From Ilex aquifolium (Eukaryota > Streptophyta > Magnoliopsida > Aquifoliales > Aquifoliaceae): a DNA stretch of 64,000 bases. A program made the translations under genes and the position numbers. Shown here piece after piece: positions 11,010 to 25,151 of the stretch. Under the pieces are notes generated by a model that had not been told where the DNA came from, did not search any database, and saw nothing but the letters and a program-made list of their open reading frames with translations. Position 1 is the first letter of the stretch. Every line of letters begins with the position of its first letter. The stretch is from contig OX637398.1 of assembly GCA_951799425.1 (NCBI GenBank), positions 1,240,001-1,304,000 of the forward strand, in the 5' to 3' direction.

Positions 11010-11045
11010 TTAGGTATGTTGTGCCCGTGGCTAAAGGCGCTATGT
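11010..11045 (-). mobile_element. Second Helitron 3'-end-like sequence
   Basis: On the minus strand an imperfect hairpin (GCGCC TTTA GCCAC) is followed by GGGCACAACATAC and CTAA, then T. It parallels the outer terminus (GTGCC TTCA GGCAC, then GGACAATTG, CTAG, T). The bases just beyond it (GAAATTAGGTATGTTG on the plus strand, 11006-11021) are repeated at 10929-10944. It may be an older terminus inside the larger element, or the end of a nested copy. Confidence 0.4.
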
Positions 11046-11459
11046 AATACAAAAATTACATCAAAACTTTCTTCACTACATCAAATTCTAGTGAATTGCA
11101 CAACATACCTCTATCCCACCCCAAAGAAAGAACACAACATATCCAATCCACACAAAAACAAAAGACCCAAATCAAACTCTTAAAGAACTTCATCACAATT
11201 CAAGGCATGGTAAAATAGATTTTATTGACTTCAGCATAAAAAAATGTTGCATTTACCAAACAAAAAAAAATAAAACAAAGAAAAGTTCACAACGCAAATC
11301 AATATATGAACATTCCTATAATGTAGAATTAAGACCTCTTCACAATTTAAAAAGACATCAAATATATTTCTCAATACACTAATGCCCCAATAAACTAAAA
11401 AAGTTAACAACCTTTCTTATTCAAATTTACAATTCTGATGAAGATATACAAACATAACC

Positions 11460-11645
11460 CACTCGGATAGTCCAGTGGAAAGAGTTAGTCCTGGAAAAAT
11501 CGTCAAATTAGACGTCCTGAATTTAACTCTCGCTAGTGTCTCCTAAATTGTAAGTATACGTGTTCACTTTGTAGGAGTCTAGTGTATCCCTCCTGATTTG
11601 GAAAAATAATGTCATCGTGCCAGTATTTGCAGAAGTACTATTTCT
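11460..11645 (+). mobile_element. SINE-like fragment inside the Helitron
   Basis: The start CCACTCGGATAGTCCAGTGG resembles the A-box region of the two other SINE-like sequences in this window. The B-box equivalent (GAATTTAACTCT) is degenerate. The ends are undefined and this may be a decayed copy. Confidence 0.35.
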
Positions 11646-14643
11646 AATCGTCTTGTGCCATGAACCACATTTCAAAGTTAAATACGAAAATCTACGCACT
11701 TAGCATCCAATAACCATAGAATTTTGGAAAAAATAGCTTTCACATCCAATACCCAATTATAGTTGACAAAGCCTCCATTGCTAAATGCAACTCTTGCCTA
11801 TTGTATTCCTCTACCTAGGTGTACACATTAATTAGATATAGCAAATGGAAAGGATGTCTAAAGGGTAATCAAAACAAAAGGAAGTTCCAAATAGACCTTG
11901 CTCTATGGCTCTAAAATACAATATATAATTAGTGAAAAAATGTCATAAATTGTTTCAGACTTTAGTGATAGTCAAAATAATTGATGGCTCCGCTTTTATA
12001 CCTTGCAAAAACATTGATATATCTGTTTTTATACCTCGCAACAAACAAATCAATGATATCCTCACCTTGGGATCAAGAAGCAATGTCCTTATATCCTGAA
12101 ACATAATCTCTGCCCAAAGCCAATCACAAATCAATTTACATAGTCCAAATCAATTAGCATTAGCAACAGGTTTTAACACACCCCTGCATCAAATAATGAA
12201 TTAGGGATTGAATTGTGAATATAATGGAGATAATTTTCCCAAGAAAAAAAAAACAACCATTCCCCCATATTTTGCTGAAACCAGCGAAAGTTACAACAAT
12301 AATTATTTAAGGGTGCCTTTTAACGGAAAGTTAAACAATATACACAAAAAGAAACACCCTCAATTCCCCAAAATCTCATATCCACATAATGCTTGAGAGG
12401 ACACTACTATGAACATCATCATTAGTTGCAACCTCAATTTGTAAAAAAGAGAACAGTCAAAACTCATTAACAACAGTCACTTGAAAAACTATAGAATGAA
12501 CAAAAAAAAATTGAAAAATTAAATTGTGAGTTTAGCCTAATAACAATCACTTTGGAAATATCTGCACTATTAAGAACATTTAACCTTCAAGTCTATAAAT
12601 CTCAAAAGCTAAGCAAAGGTTTTCAATTCAAGCAACAATACAGAAGTGAGTTGGTAAAGGTCTTGAACCACTTTCTATTTTAGCGTGTAAAATCATGTAA
12701 AGGTCTTGAACCACTAACCATCTGAATAAGAACCACTAAACATCTGAATGAACCACTCTGAGTTGGTAGAGCTACAACTTTCCACACAAAGAACCAAAAA
12801 GGATCAAATGATTAACGATTCTTTCAAAAACTACTCCAACTATTAATAGCTATTGTAACAACTGCCTTGAAACCCTCCTATCCTCTGATCATTTTCAGCA
12901 AAACCACCTACAGTAGACCCTTACCCACCCTGCAATCCCAAGCCCTCCGAAAGGCATTCCAACCAATTTGATCATAAAAAACACTGCAATATATTCATGA
13001 AAATGATGCTATAACTCGATAAGGTATGTGAAAAAAGGCAATTTGATTCTGTAGTCATCTGTGATGCTTTAACATGAAAATGCTCCGATCATAAAAGATT
13101 TCACACAAAAAATGCACAAAATTTTGGGGAAAGGACAAAACACAATGCAAATCACAAAAAAAAATTGGAAAATGAGTAAATGAAAAGTAAGTAATTGATA
13201 TATGTGTGCACATGAGAAGTCCAACCTCCTGAGCCAATCTATTTGATTCCCTTGAACACACCCAGCAGTAACAAATTCCTTCCTCCTATAAAAAAATGCA
13301 TTTTTTTTTTTCATTTAAGTAATTCTACAAACATTTGGAAGACACAAAACCCATAAGAAAATCTAGATAAATATACTTCGAATTGCTCAAACGAACAAAC
13401 TGCCTTCAGGAAGTGCATTTGTGTGCGTAGTCATGTGCGTGATCGTGTGTGTGGTAGTAGTAGAAAGAGGTCGTGTGCATGTATGTGTGTGTCTGATAGT
13501 AGTAGAAAGAGATGGGGAGATGGGGAGATAGAAGACATACCTGGTGGAGGAGTGAAGAGAGACAAAGACATCAGCTTCTTAAGGCAATTTGAGTCTGTAA
13601 TTAATGGCATTATTATCAATCATTAAGGCATTATTAATCATTACATTCATTAATAAGACGAAAGGAATAAAATGACATTTGGTTGTTAAGTATTTTTAAA
13701 GTCCTAAAACTCAGCCAAAAGGAAATCACGTTAGCTAGTGCTCTATAGTGTACTTTACGTCCCGGTAGCTGATTTTAATAGTCAAAAAACTATGCAAACA
13801 TAGTCCCAAAACTCATGCAATCTTGGCTACTATGGGAAACATAATGTATTTAGGGACTAAAAACAGAATGTTTTTCAAGAAGATGGCAACACAATGGATG
13901 TTCATTGAACATTGACCCCTTAATGAAATCTTCGGAGATTTTACCATGACATGCCCAGTCACATGAAAGGTCTCAACCCCCATAACAGATTCCAGATTGA
14001 CTGCCATGAATGGCTAAGCACTCCCTAGCCTCTGTAAACTCAAATATGGCATAGTACACCACAAAGATAGCAGAGTGCTGGTGGCGTGGTGGCAGGGACT
14101 ATTGGTTCTTACGCCGTTGGCGGTGGATGGTGTGTGTTTTGCGGAAACCCCAAAACTGAAATCGAGCCCTATTGTGTGTGTGTTTGTATGCGCGTGTGTG
14201 ATAGGAGCAGAGAGAGGTGGACAAATAGAGAGAATGAAGACATACTTGGTGTGAAGGGAAGAGTGAGGAGAGAGAATAGGAAGGGAGAGGGACAACTGCG
14301 GCTGAATGGAGAGAGTGATCTTGGGAAGCCATTAGGGTATGAATTGAGTGGGAAATTAGGGCGTTAATTGGGGTGATCTGCATCAAGAATGGAAAGAGAT
14401 GACCAACACGGAACAGAGAGAGAGCGTGAATGAGCTCAACTTCATTATTTGAGGAGTTAAACGTGGGCATAAATTTTGGTATTGAAATGTTGGATTAAAA
14501 TATTTTGAAGTGATCTGAGACGTTAATAGTTCGAGACAGTTTGAGATAACGTCGTCCGTTAGATGATGTCTTTTTTGGTCACTAAACGATCTCAGCCGCT
14601 CTATGTCTCCAAAATTCAAAATCGTTCTACTTTATTATATAGA

Positions 14644-15508
14644 TGTGTATATATGTATGTATATATATGTGATGACTCAATTCACATCGACTACCGAACT
14701 GGACATGGAGTTGTACGTAAGTGTGAGCTTTGAATTTTAATTGTACAATATGTTTTAAAGTCGTACAAATGTAAGTTAAAACGGATAATATTGTACAATA
14801 CGGATCCTATATGCAGAAGCTAGGCATCTAATGTGAGTGCACCAAATGACCAAATACAAAAACCTCAAAACTAGGGAAAGTACCAAAAGCTACTAAAGCA
14901 CACATCTAAAAAAGGCTTGCTGAAATGCTTCATGGTTTAGCTTGGCCAATTGATCAAGGGACAAGGCATTGTTCATTTGCATCGGGTTGCATATCCATGC
15001 AGGATTGACTATTCTTTACATGATTAATTAAATTGATAGAAAATCGACATAAAATTATTTGGTATGAGTTTAATATTAGTCGGTTTGAACTATAACTGAT
15101 ATGATTTGTCAAGTCTGCTTAATAATACATATGACACGAAACTAACACAACACATACCTAATTATACGTCCCTACAAATAAATTTCTAGTTCGAATTCTC
15201 GCTCTTGTTGAAATAAAAATATAAAGTTAACTTGCAAATTTTTTTTTTTTTTAATAAGAAAAGGTCCTACCAAAACACTATAAATATTGTTTTTTTTTTT
15301 TTTTGCTACAGGGTGTCCAAACTTATGCCGACTACTCCCTCGAGCTCAGTAGTTGGCCACTGTGACTTAAACTGGATTAAACCTGAAATTTTTGAATTAT
15401 TAAAGACTAGACACAATGATTTAACCACCCTATGGGTTAATAAGTATTGGCTTCTTACACAGGAACTGGCACCCAAAGTTCATTGATCTCTAGTCGCAAG
15501 AAGGAAAA
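14644..15508. other. Intergenic DNA upstream of the chitinase pseudogene
   Basis: The stretch starts with the TA/TG-rich simple repeat interrupted by the Helitron. It contains T runs near 15239-15252 and 15291-15304. No convincing gene is present. The last 100 bp probably include the old promoter and leader of the chitinase copy, but no clear TATA box was chosen. Confidence 0.5.
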
Positions 15509-15862
15509 ATGGCTGCCAAGCAACTCCTTTTATTCATCATCTTTGCCATTATGACCAACCAAACTTATTCTGGCAACATTTCTATCTACTGGGGCCAAAA
15601 CGCAAAGGAGGGAACCCTTGCTGAGACCTGCGCCACTGGAAGATTTGCATACGCTAACATAGCATTCCTCTGCGTATTTGGCAACAATCAAACTCCTGTA
15701 CTGGACCTTGATGACCACTGCGACCCCTCCACCAATGGTTGCACCGGCCTAGCCGATGAAATCTGATCGTGTCAAAGCAAAGGTGTCAAGGTTTTGCTGT
15801 CGACTGGTGGTGGAGATGGTGGCTACTACCTCTCAGTACCTTTGGGATAGCTACTTGGGTGG

Positions 15863-17201
<1,339 letters not shown>

Positions 17202-17224
17202 TAGTTCGTTTCGCTCTTCTTTAA

Positions 17225-17361
17225 ATCAGAAATATTTTGGCCATTTCAGTCGATTGGAAACAAACTTTTGATCCTTGGTTTCATGTAACAAGTCATCAGA
17301 AAAATTTCGGCCATTTCAATCGATTGGAAACGAATTTTCGATCCTTGGTTTCATTAACAAG
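17225..17361 (+). repeat. Two-unit tandem repeat in the chitinase intron
   Basis: Two copies of about 68-70 bp lie head to tail. Each contains GGCCATTTCA, CGATTGGAAAC and GATCCTTGGTTTCAT. They differ at several positions. They lie within the intron that separates the two chitinase exons. Confidence 0.85.
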
Positions 17362-17395
17362 TTTCTTTGCCTTTTCTTCTATTCGTTGCAGCTAA

Positions 17396-17554
<159 letters not shown>

Positions 17555-17680
17555 TAGTTGAAAATAATCTGGAATCAATGGACTAACAATATCACCGCCA
17601 CACAATTTTTTCTGGGTCTCCTGGCCGTACCGGGCAGGGCGAGGAGCGGATACATCGCTGAAGATGTCCTGATATCGTAG

Positions 17681-18595
17681 GTCCCAACAACCAACACACC
17701 ATCATGTTTCAAATAGGGGTCCGGCTCCTCTGCAGTTGATCAGTTAAAAGTGTGGTGTATCAAAACGGCATCGTTTTGATACAACAAACGTATGCAAACC
17801 AATAATCATAGTTTAGAGACATTAAGTTGATAAACTCAACAATTGAAGGGACAATCGGCAAAGTCAAGGATGAGGAGGTCAGAGTTTTCTTGCATAGTAC
17901 CGGCTAGTTATCCCAACCCATTAGCATCTCTATAACTCCTTTTAATTGCCCTGTTTTCCTCAACTATTCAAGAGCCATCATCAATTCCACACCAAACAAG
18001 TTTAAAAACTCAGAAATTTTTTCCAATCAATCTGCTACCGCTTTCACACTGGCTCATATTATAGGCACCATATCGATAATAGATTCTCATTTTCTTTCTC
18101 ACTCTACATAAATGAGCTATAAGTATAACATATGTACAGGTTTCCACATGGAAGCACAGAACTACAATCTCTAAGTATGCCCTTCAAAATGGCATTGGTA
18201 AGATAGTACCAAGTAAAAGAGGAGAGAGACAAAATAGCTTTATATGTTCAAATGCACTAAAAAGCTTCCCCATCATGCTGCCTAAGAGTGCTGGCAAATC
18301 CAAGTGGAAGTGAACAAATCATAATCATAACTTGTTGAATTGAAGTGAGCAGAGATTATAAAGGACTTGCCGCAAAAAAAACAGATTATAAAGGCTTTAT
18401 ATATGAAATAGAGCAAAACTCAAACAAATCATAGCAAAATTTTAGCCAATCACAACCTAATTGGCAGCATAGCACACAAGTCAGAAACTAGAATAATAAA
18501 AGGCAAACAAAATAAAGCTTAAAGACCAGAAATTACAAGAATTGATACACTGCCAATAAACCTCAGGTTACACATATATCTGACTGGCTTCAAAT
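17681..18595. other. Intergenic DNA and probable PES 3' untranslated region
   Basis: No gene recognised. The right-hand part probably holds the 3' untranslated region of the minus-strand Pescadillo gene. Plus-strand text just after 17680 still shows a few chitinase-like codons (VPTTNTP) before similarity ends near 17705. Confidence 0.5.
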
Positions 18596-21500
18596 TTACT
18601 CTGATTTCTTGGCTTCATCAATTTTTCTCTTTCTTTCCTTTAGAAGACCAATATCAGCCCGCTTCCGCTGTTTGCCAATCTGAATGAAAGAACAATATTT
18701 TACGAGCCACACACAAAAAAGTGAAAATCAACATTGGCTTTGGAAAATTGAGCATCGTAGTTAGTACCCAACCAAGTTACAGAATAAAAAAGCAGACCGA
18801 ATCAATCAGTTTGATGATTGACTACAAATTTATATATGGCAATCATGATGACTCAAAAATAACGAGTATATATTGCATACCTAGATTGAACAATAAACGC
18901 AACATAGTAGTGTCAAACAAAATTACCTGCATTGCTTCATAAAGCCTCCTCTTTTTACGTGGCATCACCACCTTGGAAATGTTGGCAGCATCCTCAGCAA
19001 TTTGTTGGAAGTCAGGAAGAGATTCGCCTCCAGCCTCCGTGTCCTCAACAGAATTCTGCTTAGTGGCATTTGAGACAGAGGAATACTGGACGCCTTGAAG
19101 TTCTATTTTTAATTCATCATGATATTGTTTCTGTAGAATTGACATCTGCATCCATCCCAAAATTTGACAGCTAAACTAATCAGGTGCATAGTGATTGACT
19201 TGAAAGAGAAAACAACCTCATATATTCTGTGACAGAACTAACAAAAGCAAAATGCATTCTTTTGGCGTGAATACAGTGAAGGATAAAGAATAAGGCAAAA
19301 CAGCAAGCATCTAAGAAAAAAGAGGGAGTCGAAAAAAAATAACTCAAAAAAAGAATATACATGTATTTCAAAATAACAGATTAACCATTTCACTTAAAAA
19401 TGAGCAGCAGCACACCCCAGCGTTTCAATGAAAATATCAAAAAAAAAATTGTTGTCAACTTCTCAAGAAATATGTTCACAGGCAGACTAGTCACCCTCCC
19501 CCACCTCAGCCAAAAAAAAAAAAAGAAGAAGAAGAAAACAAAAAGTGGCGCGTGAAGGTGTGATGTTTGTTTTCTGTCAATCAATACCACATCCATAATT
19601 GGGAAATCTAATACTTCCAATCAAAACAAGAAACATACCACTCTGTAACAAGATGGTGTTTGTTTTGTTTCAGTCAATACCACGTCCATCATTGGGAGAA
19701 TCTAGAACTTCCAATCAAAACACGAAGCATACGGCTATGTAACATAACACAAGAATATATTCCTAATAGTGATACAGAGAAAAAACACCTTTTTTGGGGG
19801 GGAAGTAATAATAGAAGTGCTTGGCCAATGCAGGTCTCAAACCTGCGACCTTCGTTTTATTAGCACAACGCTCTAACCAACTGAGCTAATAGGTCACCTC
19901 AAGTGCACTTAATAGTGGATTTCTCATTAAATATTTGTTTTGAATCAAGAAACAATTCATTCAAAGTATTTATCTTGCTTAATATATTAGATGCTCCGGA
20001 AATTATTGAAAGTGTTCATCATCATTATCTTCTTATATAAATAGAATATCAGATTTTTGCTTCAGGTCTTAATCCTATTTTTAATGAATCCATATAAATA
20101 TCCCCCCAACCATTCCAACGATGACTAATACTTAGTTTTTGTGCCAATGCAGTGACAGGGTTGCACAACCCAGCTTTGTTTCGCCATTACCATCCATATT
20201 CCAATGAAATGTCATTCAATAGGAGACTATACCTTCCGCTTTTTCTCGGCAGCTTCAATAGCTTCAGCCCTGTCAATGATACCTTCGACCAATAAATTCT
20301 GTGGATCATCCAAATCTTCTTTTCCCACACCCAGTATTGGAAGGATTTCTTTTCTTGCAGCAGCCTGCAGCCGTTTGATTGTCTCTGCATACTCAGGAAC
20401 ATATCCCTCAACTTCATTGTCAACGAATGGGGATAAATGTGGTGGAGGAACCCTGTTCAAAACAAATTTTAGGTATTTGACAAAGTGAGCCGATGAAATT
20501 AAAAAAGCAGCAGAACAATTTTAAATACAGCCCTAAAAAATGGCACTTTGCCGGTACCAAAGAACTTGCAGATCCGACAAATCAGAAATCACTTGAAGTG
20601 CCTCATGAAAATTATGTCATACGCTTAAACCATTTATTTAGCCAAACAAAACTGTTGCATATCATTATGTTGTAGTAAAGGCCAGGCAGGTAAGCCAAGT
20701 GCAAAAATTCCACGGACACTTACAAGTTACCACAGGCAAAGAGTTGAATCAGATGATGAATTCCTAAAAGTTACCTGCCTACCATATATTCCTCAGTCGG
20801 CAATATCACACGTGCATTTATGCAATCAAAGACCCACTGAGGCTGAACATATTCTCTGGAAAGAAACTTGTGGCCCTGCATTGTCCTGTCAACAATCTGC
20901 ATAAACAATGGCCGTAAATACCCATGAACTCAATATATGCCTTACCTTTTATAAAAACAAAAACCTGCATCAAAACTTTAGTATAAAATCCTTCTGGGTC
21001 AATCATCTCGTAGAGACACCACACCACATAAGCTTAGACACGTCAGATATGTAGTGGACCATTAAGACAAGCTTTTTTACTCTTTATCTAGGTAATATTC
21101 CAACCTAAGACCTCTCCCAACGCCTTCACAATTGAGCCACTACTCAATGGCCACACTTGTATATCTTTTAAACATAAAAGATGAAAAATATCATCAATGA
21201 AGAAGACATAAACAAGGGATTGCATATTCTAGACTAAAAGTTAAATGAGAGCGATGAAGAATAGACTAAGAAGAAGAAGAAGAGGGTTTTAAGTGACAGC
21301 ATAAGAATAACAAAGGGAGGAAGGAAGCTTAATGATTCAGCAGCATGAGTGAAATGTTTTGAACACAAAATTGATTGGTTTGATTACATACTAGAACGTT
21401 AACTTAAAAAAAAATAGCTACATAGCATCTTCTTTAAATAGTCAAGATTGACAAAGAGAAAACAAAATAGCAGCAGAAATATAATTTTTGAAATTGGGAA

Positions 21501-24500
21501 CTTCAACTAATCAAGTTCCTTCAAGGAACAAGAGTAAGTTCAGCCTCCCAAATAGCAATTTGTATAAAAATATTGATTCCAATGTTCAGCCCAGTATGCT
21601 AAAGCACCAGATTGAATTGTGGGTTTTTCCTTGCTAAAAATGATACTCATCACATCATTCAAAATACATGATAGTAACGCACAACAGTGTGACAGCTAAT
21701 ATTATTTTCATTATATACATTTCTGTGAATACATGCATTCCCTTAAGTGTGTTCATGATAGAAGACCTGATAAGTAATGCTCTGGTCAGATTCTCTGAAC
21801 GGAGCTCCTTCTCCCTCCCAAGAAACCACACCGCCAAAAGCAGGAATGACAAAAAGCAATGACTCTCTGGGAACCTGAACATAGGGAAAACAAGGATGTA
21901 CTCGATGTAAGAAAGAGACAAGGGGAAGCATTGCAACATAAATCACATTAGGAGTGAGCGCAGCTCACAGCCTCACACAGCATAAAAGACAAGATAAATT
22001 CTAAGGGGGACATGTGTATGTATCGACAAACTAATTCTAAGCCAAATTACCGTTATAACAAGCAACAACGTCTCGAGGAAAATCAAGCAATAAAAGAAAC
22101 AAATCTTACAACATGGCACAAAAGTGAAAGACCTAGAAGAAGAAAGCAAAACACGAAGAAATTCAATCCTATCAATTGGTGAAGAAACAGCCTAATGAAA
22201 TGCTACTGTGTCAATGACATACAATTTTTTGTTGATAGGAAGTTTCAATGACATACAATAAATCTCACCTCACGACTCAAGAAGAATTTCTTATTTTTGA
22301 AGAGATTTTTACATTCCTTCGCTTCTTCGTCATCTTCATCCATGCCGGCAGCATCTTCAACAAGGTGCATCAAAGCACCAGGTTCATTTGAAGGAAGTTG
22401 GTGCTGAAGTTGGGCCAGCCTAAGTTCAGACTCATCAAGCTTTGCACCTGCTGGCTTGTCCTCAACTTGCTCATATGATCCATATGAACTAACAGCTTGT
22501 GATTCCACCGTGAGGGCTTTAGTATTGGCATCAAAGTATCTTGACAATGCATAAAGATCTGCACACCTCCAAAAGGGTAACATATAGTGAAATAGAGCAT
22601 ACAGAAAAAGAAGATACACCACTCGAGGTTTACTCAACAAAGTCCCTTTTTACAATCACTTTACTTAACAAAGCTTTAGTCCCATCTACTAGCGCCAGAA
22701 GCATGTTATAATCTATAAGTCATGAAGGTAATGATTGAAAAATGTGAAGATATTGGACTTGCAAAAAATACTGAGTTCAAATTACAGAAATTTCAAAGTA
22801 ACGCCATACCTGCTGCTAAAGCTTCCAGCCGAGGATCAAGAATGGGTGGATATTTCACATTTATTGAATGATAAATTCTAAAATTGATGAAAGCAAGGAG
22901 AGTCTGCAATCAAAAAGAAAGTAGTAAACAAATACAAAAGAAACAAATATGGGAAGACAAGAGAATTACAAAACAACCAGCCATGAAGGAAAATTGACCT
23001 CATAAAATTCCAAGAAAGTTAGCATGACTTTGAAGTCGACATCTATAGGCAATACTTGCTGCAATGCATGAGGAGTTAACCAAGTGATCTTTTGCCCCTC
23101 AACCTCTGCCTGTACAGGTGGATAGCACAGTCACACTAAACTGTTCTTTTTTTCGTGTTTTTTTTTTTTTTTTTTTTTTTGGGGGGGGGGGGGGGGGGGA
23201 GGGGGGGACATTTTCCTATAGTTTACAAAAAAAAGCACCCACTGTATGCCACAATACCTGGTAATAAATTCCTTTCACAGATATGAAAGTTTTCCGTAAC
23301 TTATGAGTGCGAGAAACATAGGCTTGCCATTCATGACTTAACCTAGAAAATAAATTTTAGAACTTCAATAAATTTGTGAGGAAATGGCAGACAAACACAC
23401 ATCGCAACAATCCATAAAGCAGGAAATAATCAGACAGTATAAACTTAACATCACAACAAATTACTTAAAGTAAATGAAACCAGCTTAGAAGAAAAAGATA
23501 GAATAGGAAAACTGAAATGTCAACCTTCGACAATTATGGACGCGCTTCACTTCAATCTTCTCCCTCTCTATTGCAGGCAATGCAGCAAAAAGGTGAACCA
23601 TGCTGAGACAGTCATCCAAATCCCTTAGTGCATCAATGAACGTAGGGTACCTACAAGCAGAGAATGAAGAATGACAATAGTGAAATAATGAATAATGATG
23701 ATAGCAAATTTGACTTATCACGAGGGAAACAGCATACCAACCTTTCACGAATAAGCATATCAAGGGTGTAAGTAGGTTTGCGAGTCAGTAAGCGTTCAGC
23801 AAGATCCCTGTTCTTCTTTGACATAGCTTTCTTTACCTTCTTCTCATATGCCCGCATTTCTCTAAACTTCTCAACTAATGGTTCGTGTTTAAGGAACATA
23901 ATATCTTTGAGGTGATAGTAGGTGTGGTGATTTCCTTTCACCTTCTTCTTTGGTTCTCGAGGAAAGATACCTTTGAGAATGCATAATTTCCTGTAAGTTT
24001 TAAATCAAATAGGGATTAGTTTAGTTGATAGTCTAAATTACTTTTCTTTTTTTATTTTTTCAAACAAATCAAACTCTAATGCTTTGTTTAGTACGATGGA
24101 AAAATGGAAGGATAAAAAATAGGTGAGATAGATAAAACATCATATTTGGCAATGAAAGAAAATAGGAATGATTGAAAAGTAGATGAATTAGTTTTCCTTC
24201 AAATTCACCAAAATCAATTCCTCCAAATTAAGATAAAAATTATATGAAAAGTTAATTTTGTGCGTTGAAATGTATCTTATTTACCTATATATTTATCTAT
24301 TGCATATTATATATACATTAATTTCATATATAGATATAATGATAAAATATGCATTTATCCTTTTTTCATCTTTCCACTTTTCCATCCTACCAAACACAAA
24401 AAAAAAAAAAAAAAAATTTAATAATTCATATTTTACATCCCCCCTACCAAACACAAATGAGAGAAGAAAAGATTATTCCCTTGAGGATAGAAAGTGTATT

Positions 24501-25057
24501 CCTCCCACTTTCCATCCTTCCATTTTTCCATCCACCCAACCACAACACACCCTAAGCTTCAATGAAGTTAAAGGGTAAATATACTCAGGTATGCACAAAT
24601 TTTGCTTGCATCTATACACACAGAGGTACAATATCAAAACCCCCTTCAAATTCTGGTTGCTAGAATTCCTAAAACAAATGAATGTACAAAGATAAACACT
24701 TCTGCCTTTAATCTTTATCAAATAGTTATTGTAGTTTGACCTGGATAACATACAACTACGTGTCAAAAGCAAAAGATGACATCAACGTTGATGCATATAT
24801 CAGCTGCGCAAAGCACAATATAAGGAGAAATCCAAAGTTGATTTCCTGCTTTCTATTTCTCTCACGTGGATGAGCTCAACTCATCATCTGGTTCGATAAA
24901 AATCAACATTGAACTGAGTTGATTTCTCACTGAAATTTCAAGAATTGAAAACTAGTAAAACCAATGGTCTCACTTTTCATCATTAGGTTCTTTTCAGCAG
25001 GATTCTCATCAGTTAAATAGAACTAATCCCAGAAGAAAGCAGCGACAATGAATTTAA

Positions 25058-25151
<94 letters not shown>

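Larger units (their letters stand above)
9497..14643 (-). mobile_element. Non-autonomous Helitron
   Basis: Read on the minus strand, the element starts TCTATATAATAAAGTAG at 14643. It ends with a hairpin (GTGCC TTCA GGCAC, 9510-9523) followed by GGACAATTG and the terminal CTAG (9497-9500). The flanking host bases are A before the start and T after the end. A TC start, a CTRR end, a subterminal hairpin and insertion between A and T, without target duplication, are the defining signs of a Helitron. No Rep/helicase reading frame exists in the 5.1 kb, so the copy depends on others. The interior carries a U6 snRNA fragment, a second 3'-end-like sequence near 11010 and a SINE-like piece near 11465. 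Those three are separate features. Confidence 0.82.

Noticed and set aside
13390..14470. Long overlapping open frames and an RRM-like phrase (YYAIFEFTEARECL) inside the Helitron
   Set aside because: The phrase is short, stops follow closely, and the surroundings are GT- and GA-rich simple sequence. It could be a captured gene scrap, but evidence is too thin to annotate.
15232..15486. 84-codon frame just upstream of the chitinase copy
   Set aside because: It spans two T runs and shows no recognisable domain. It is probably chance.
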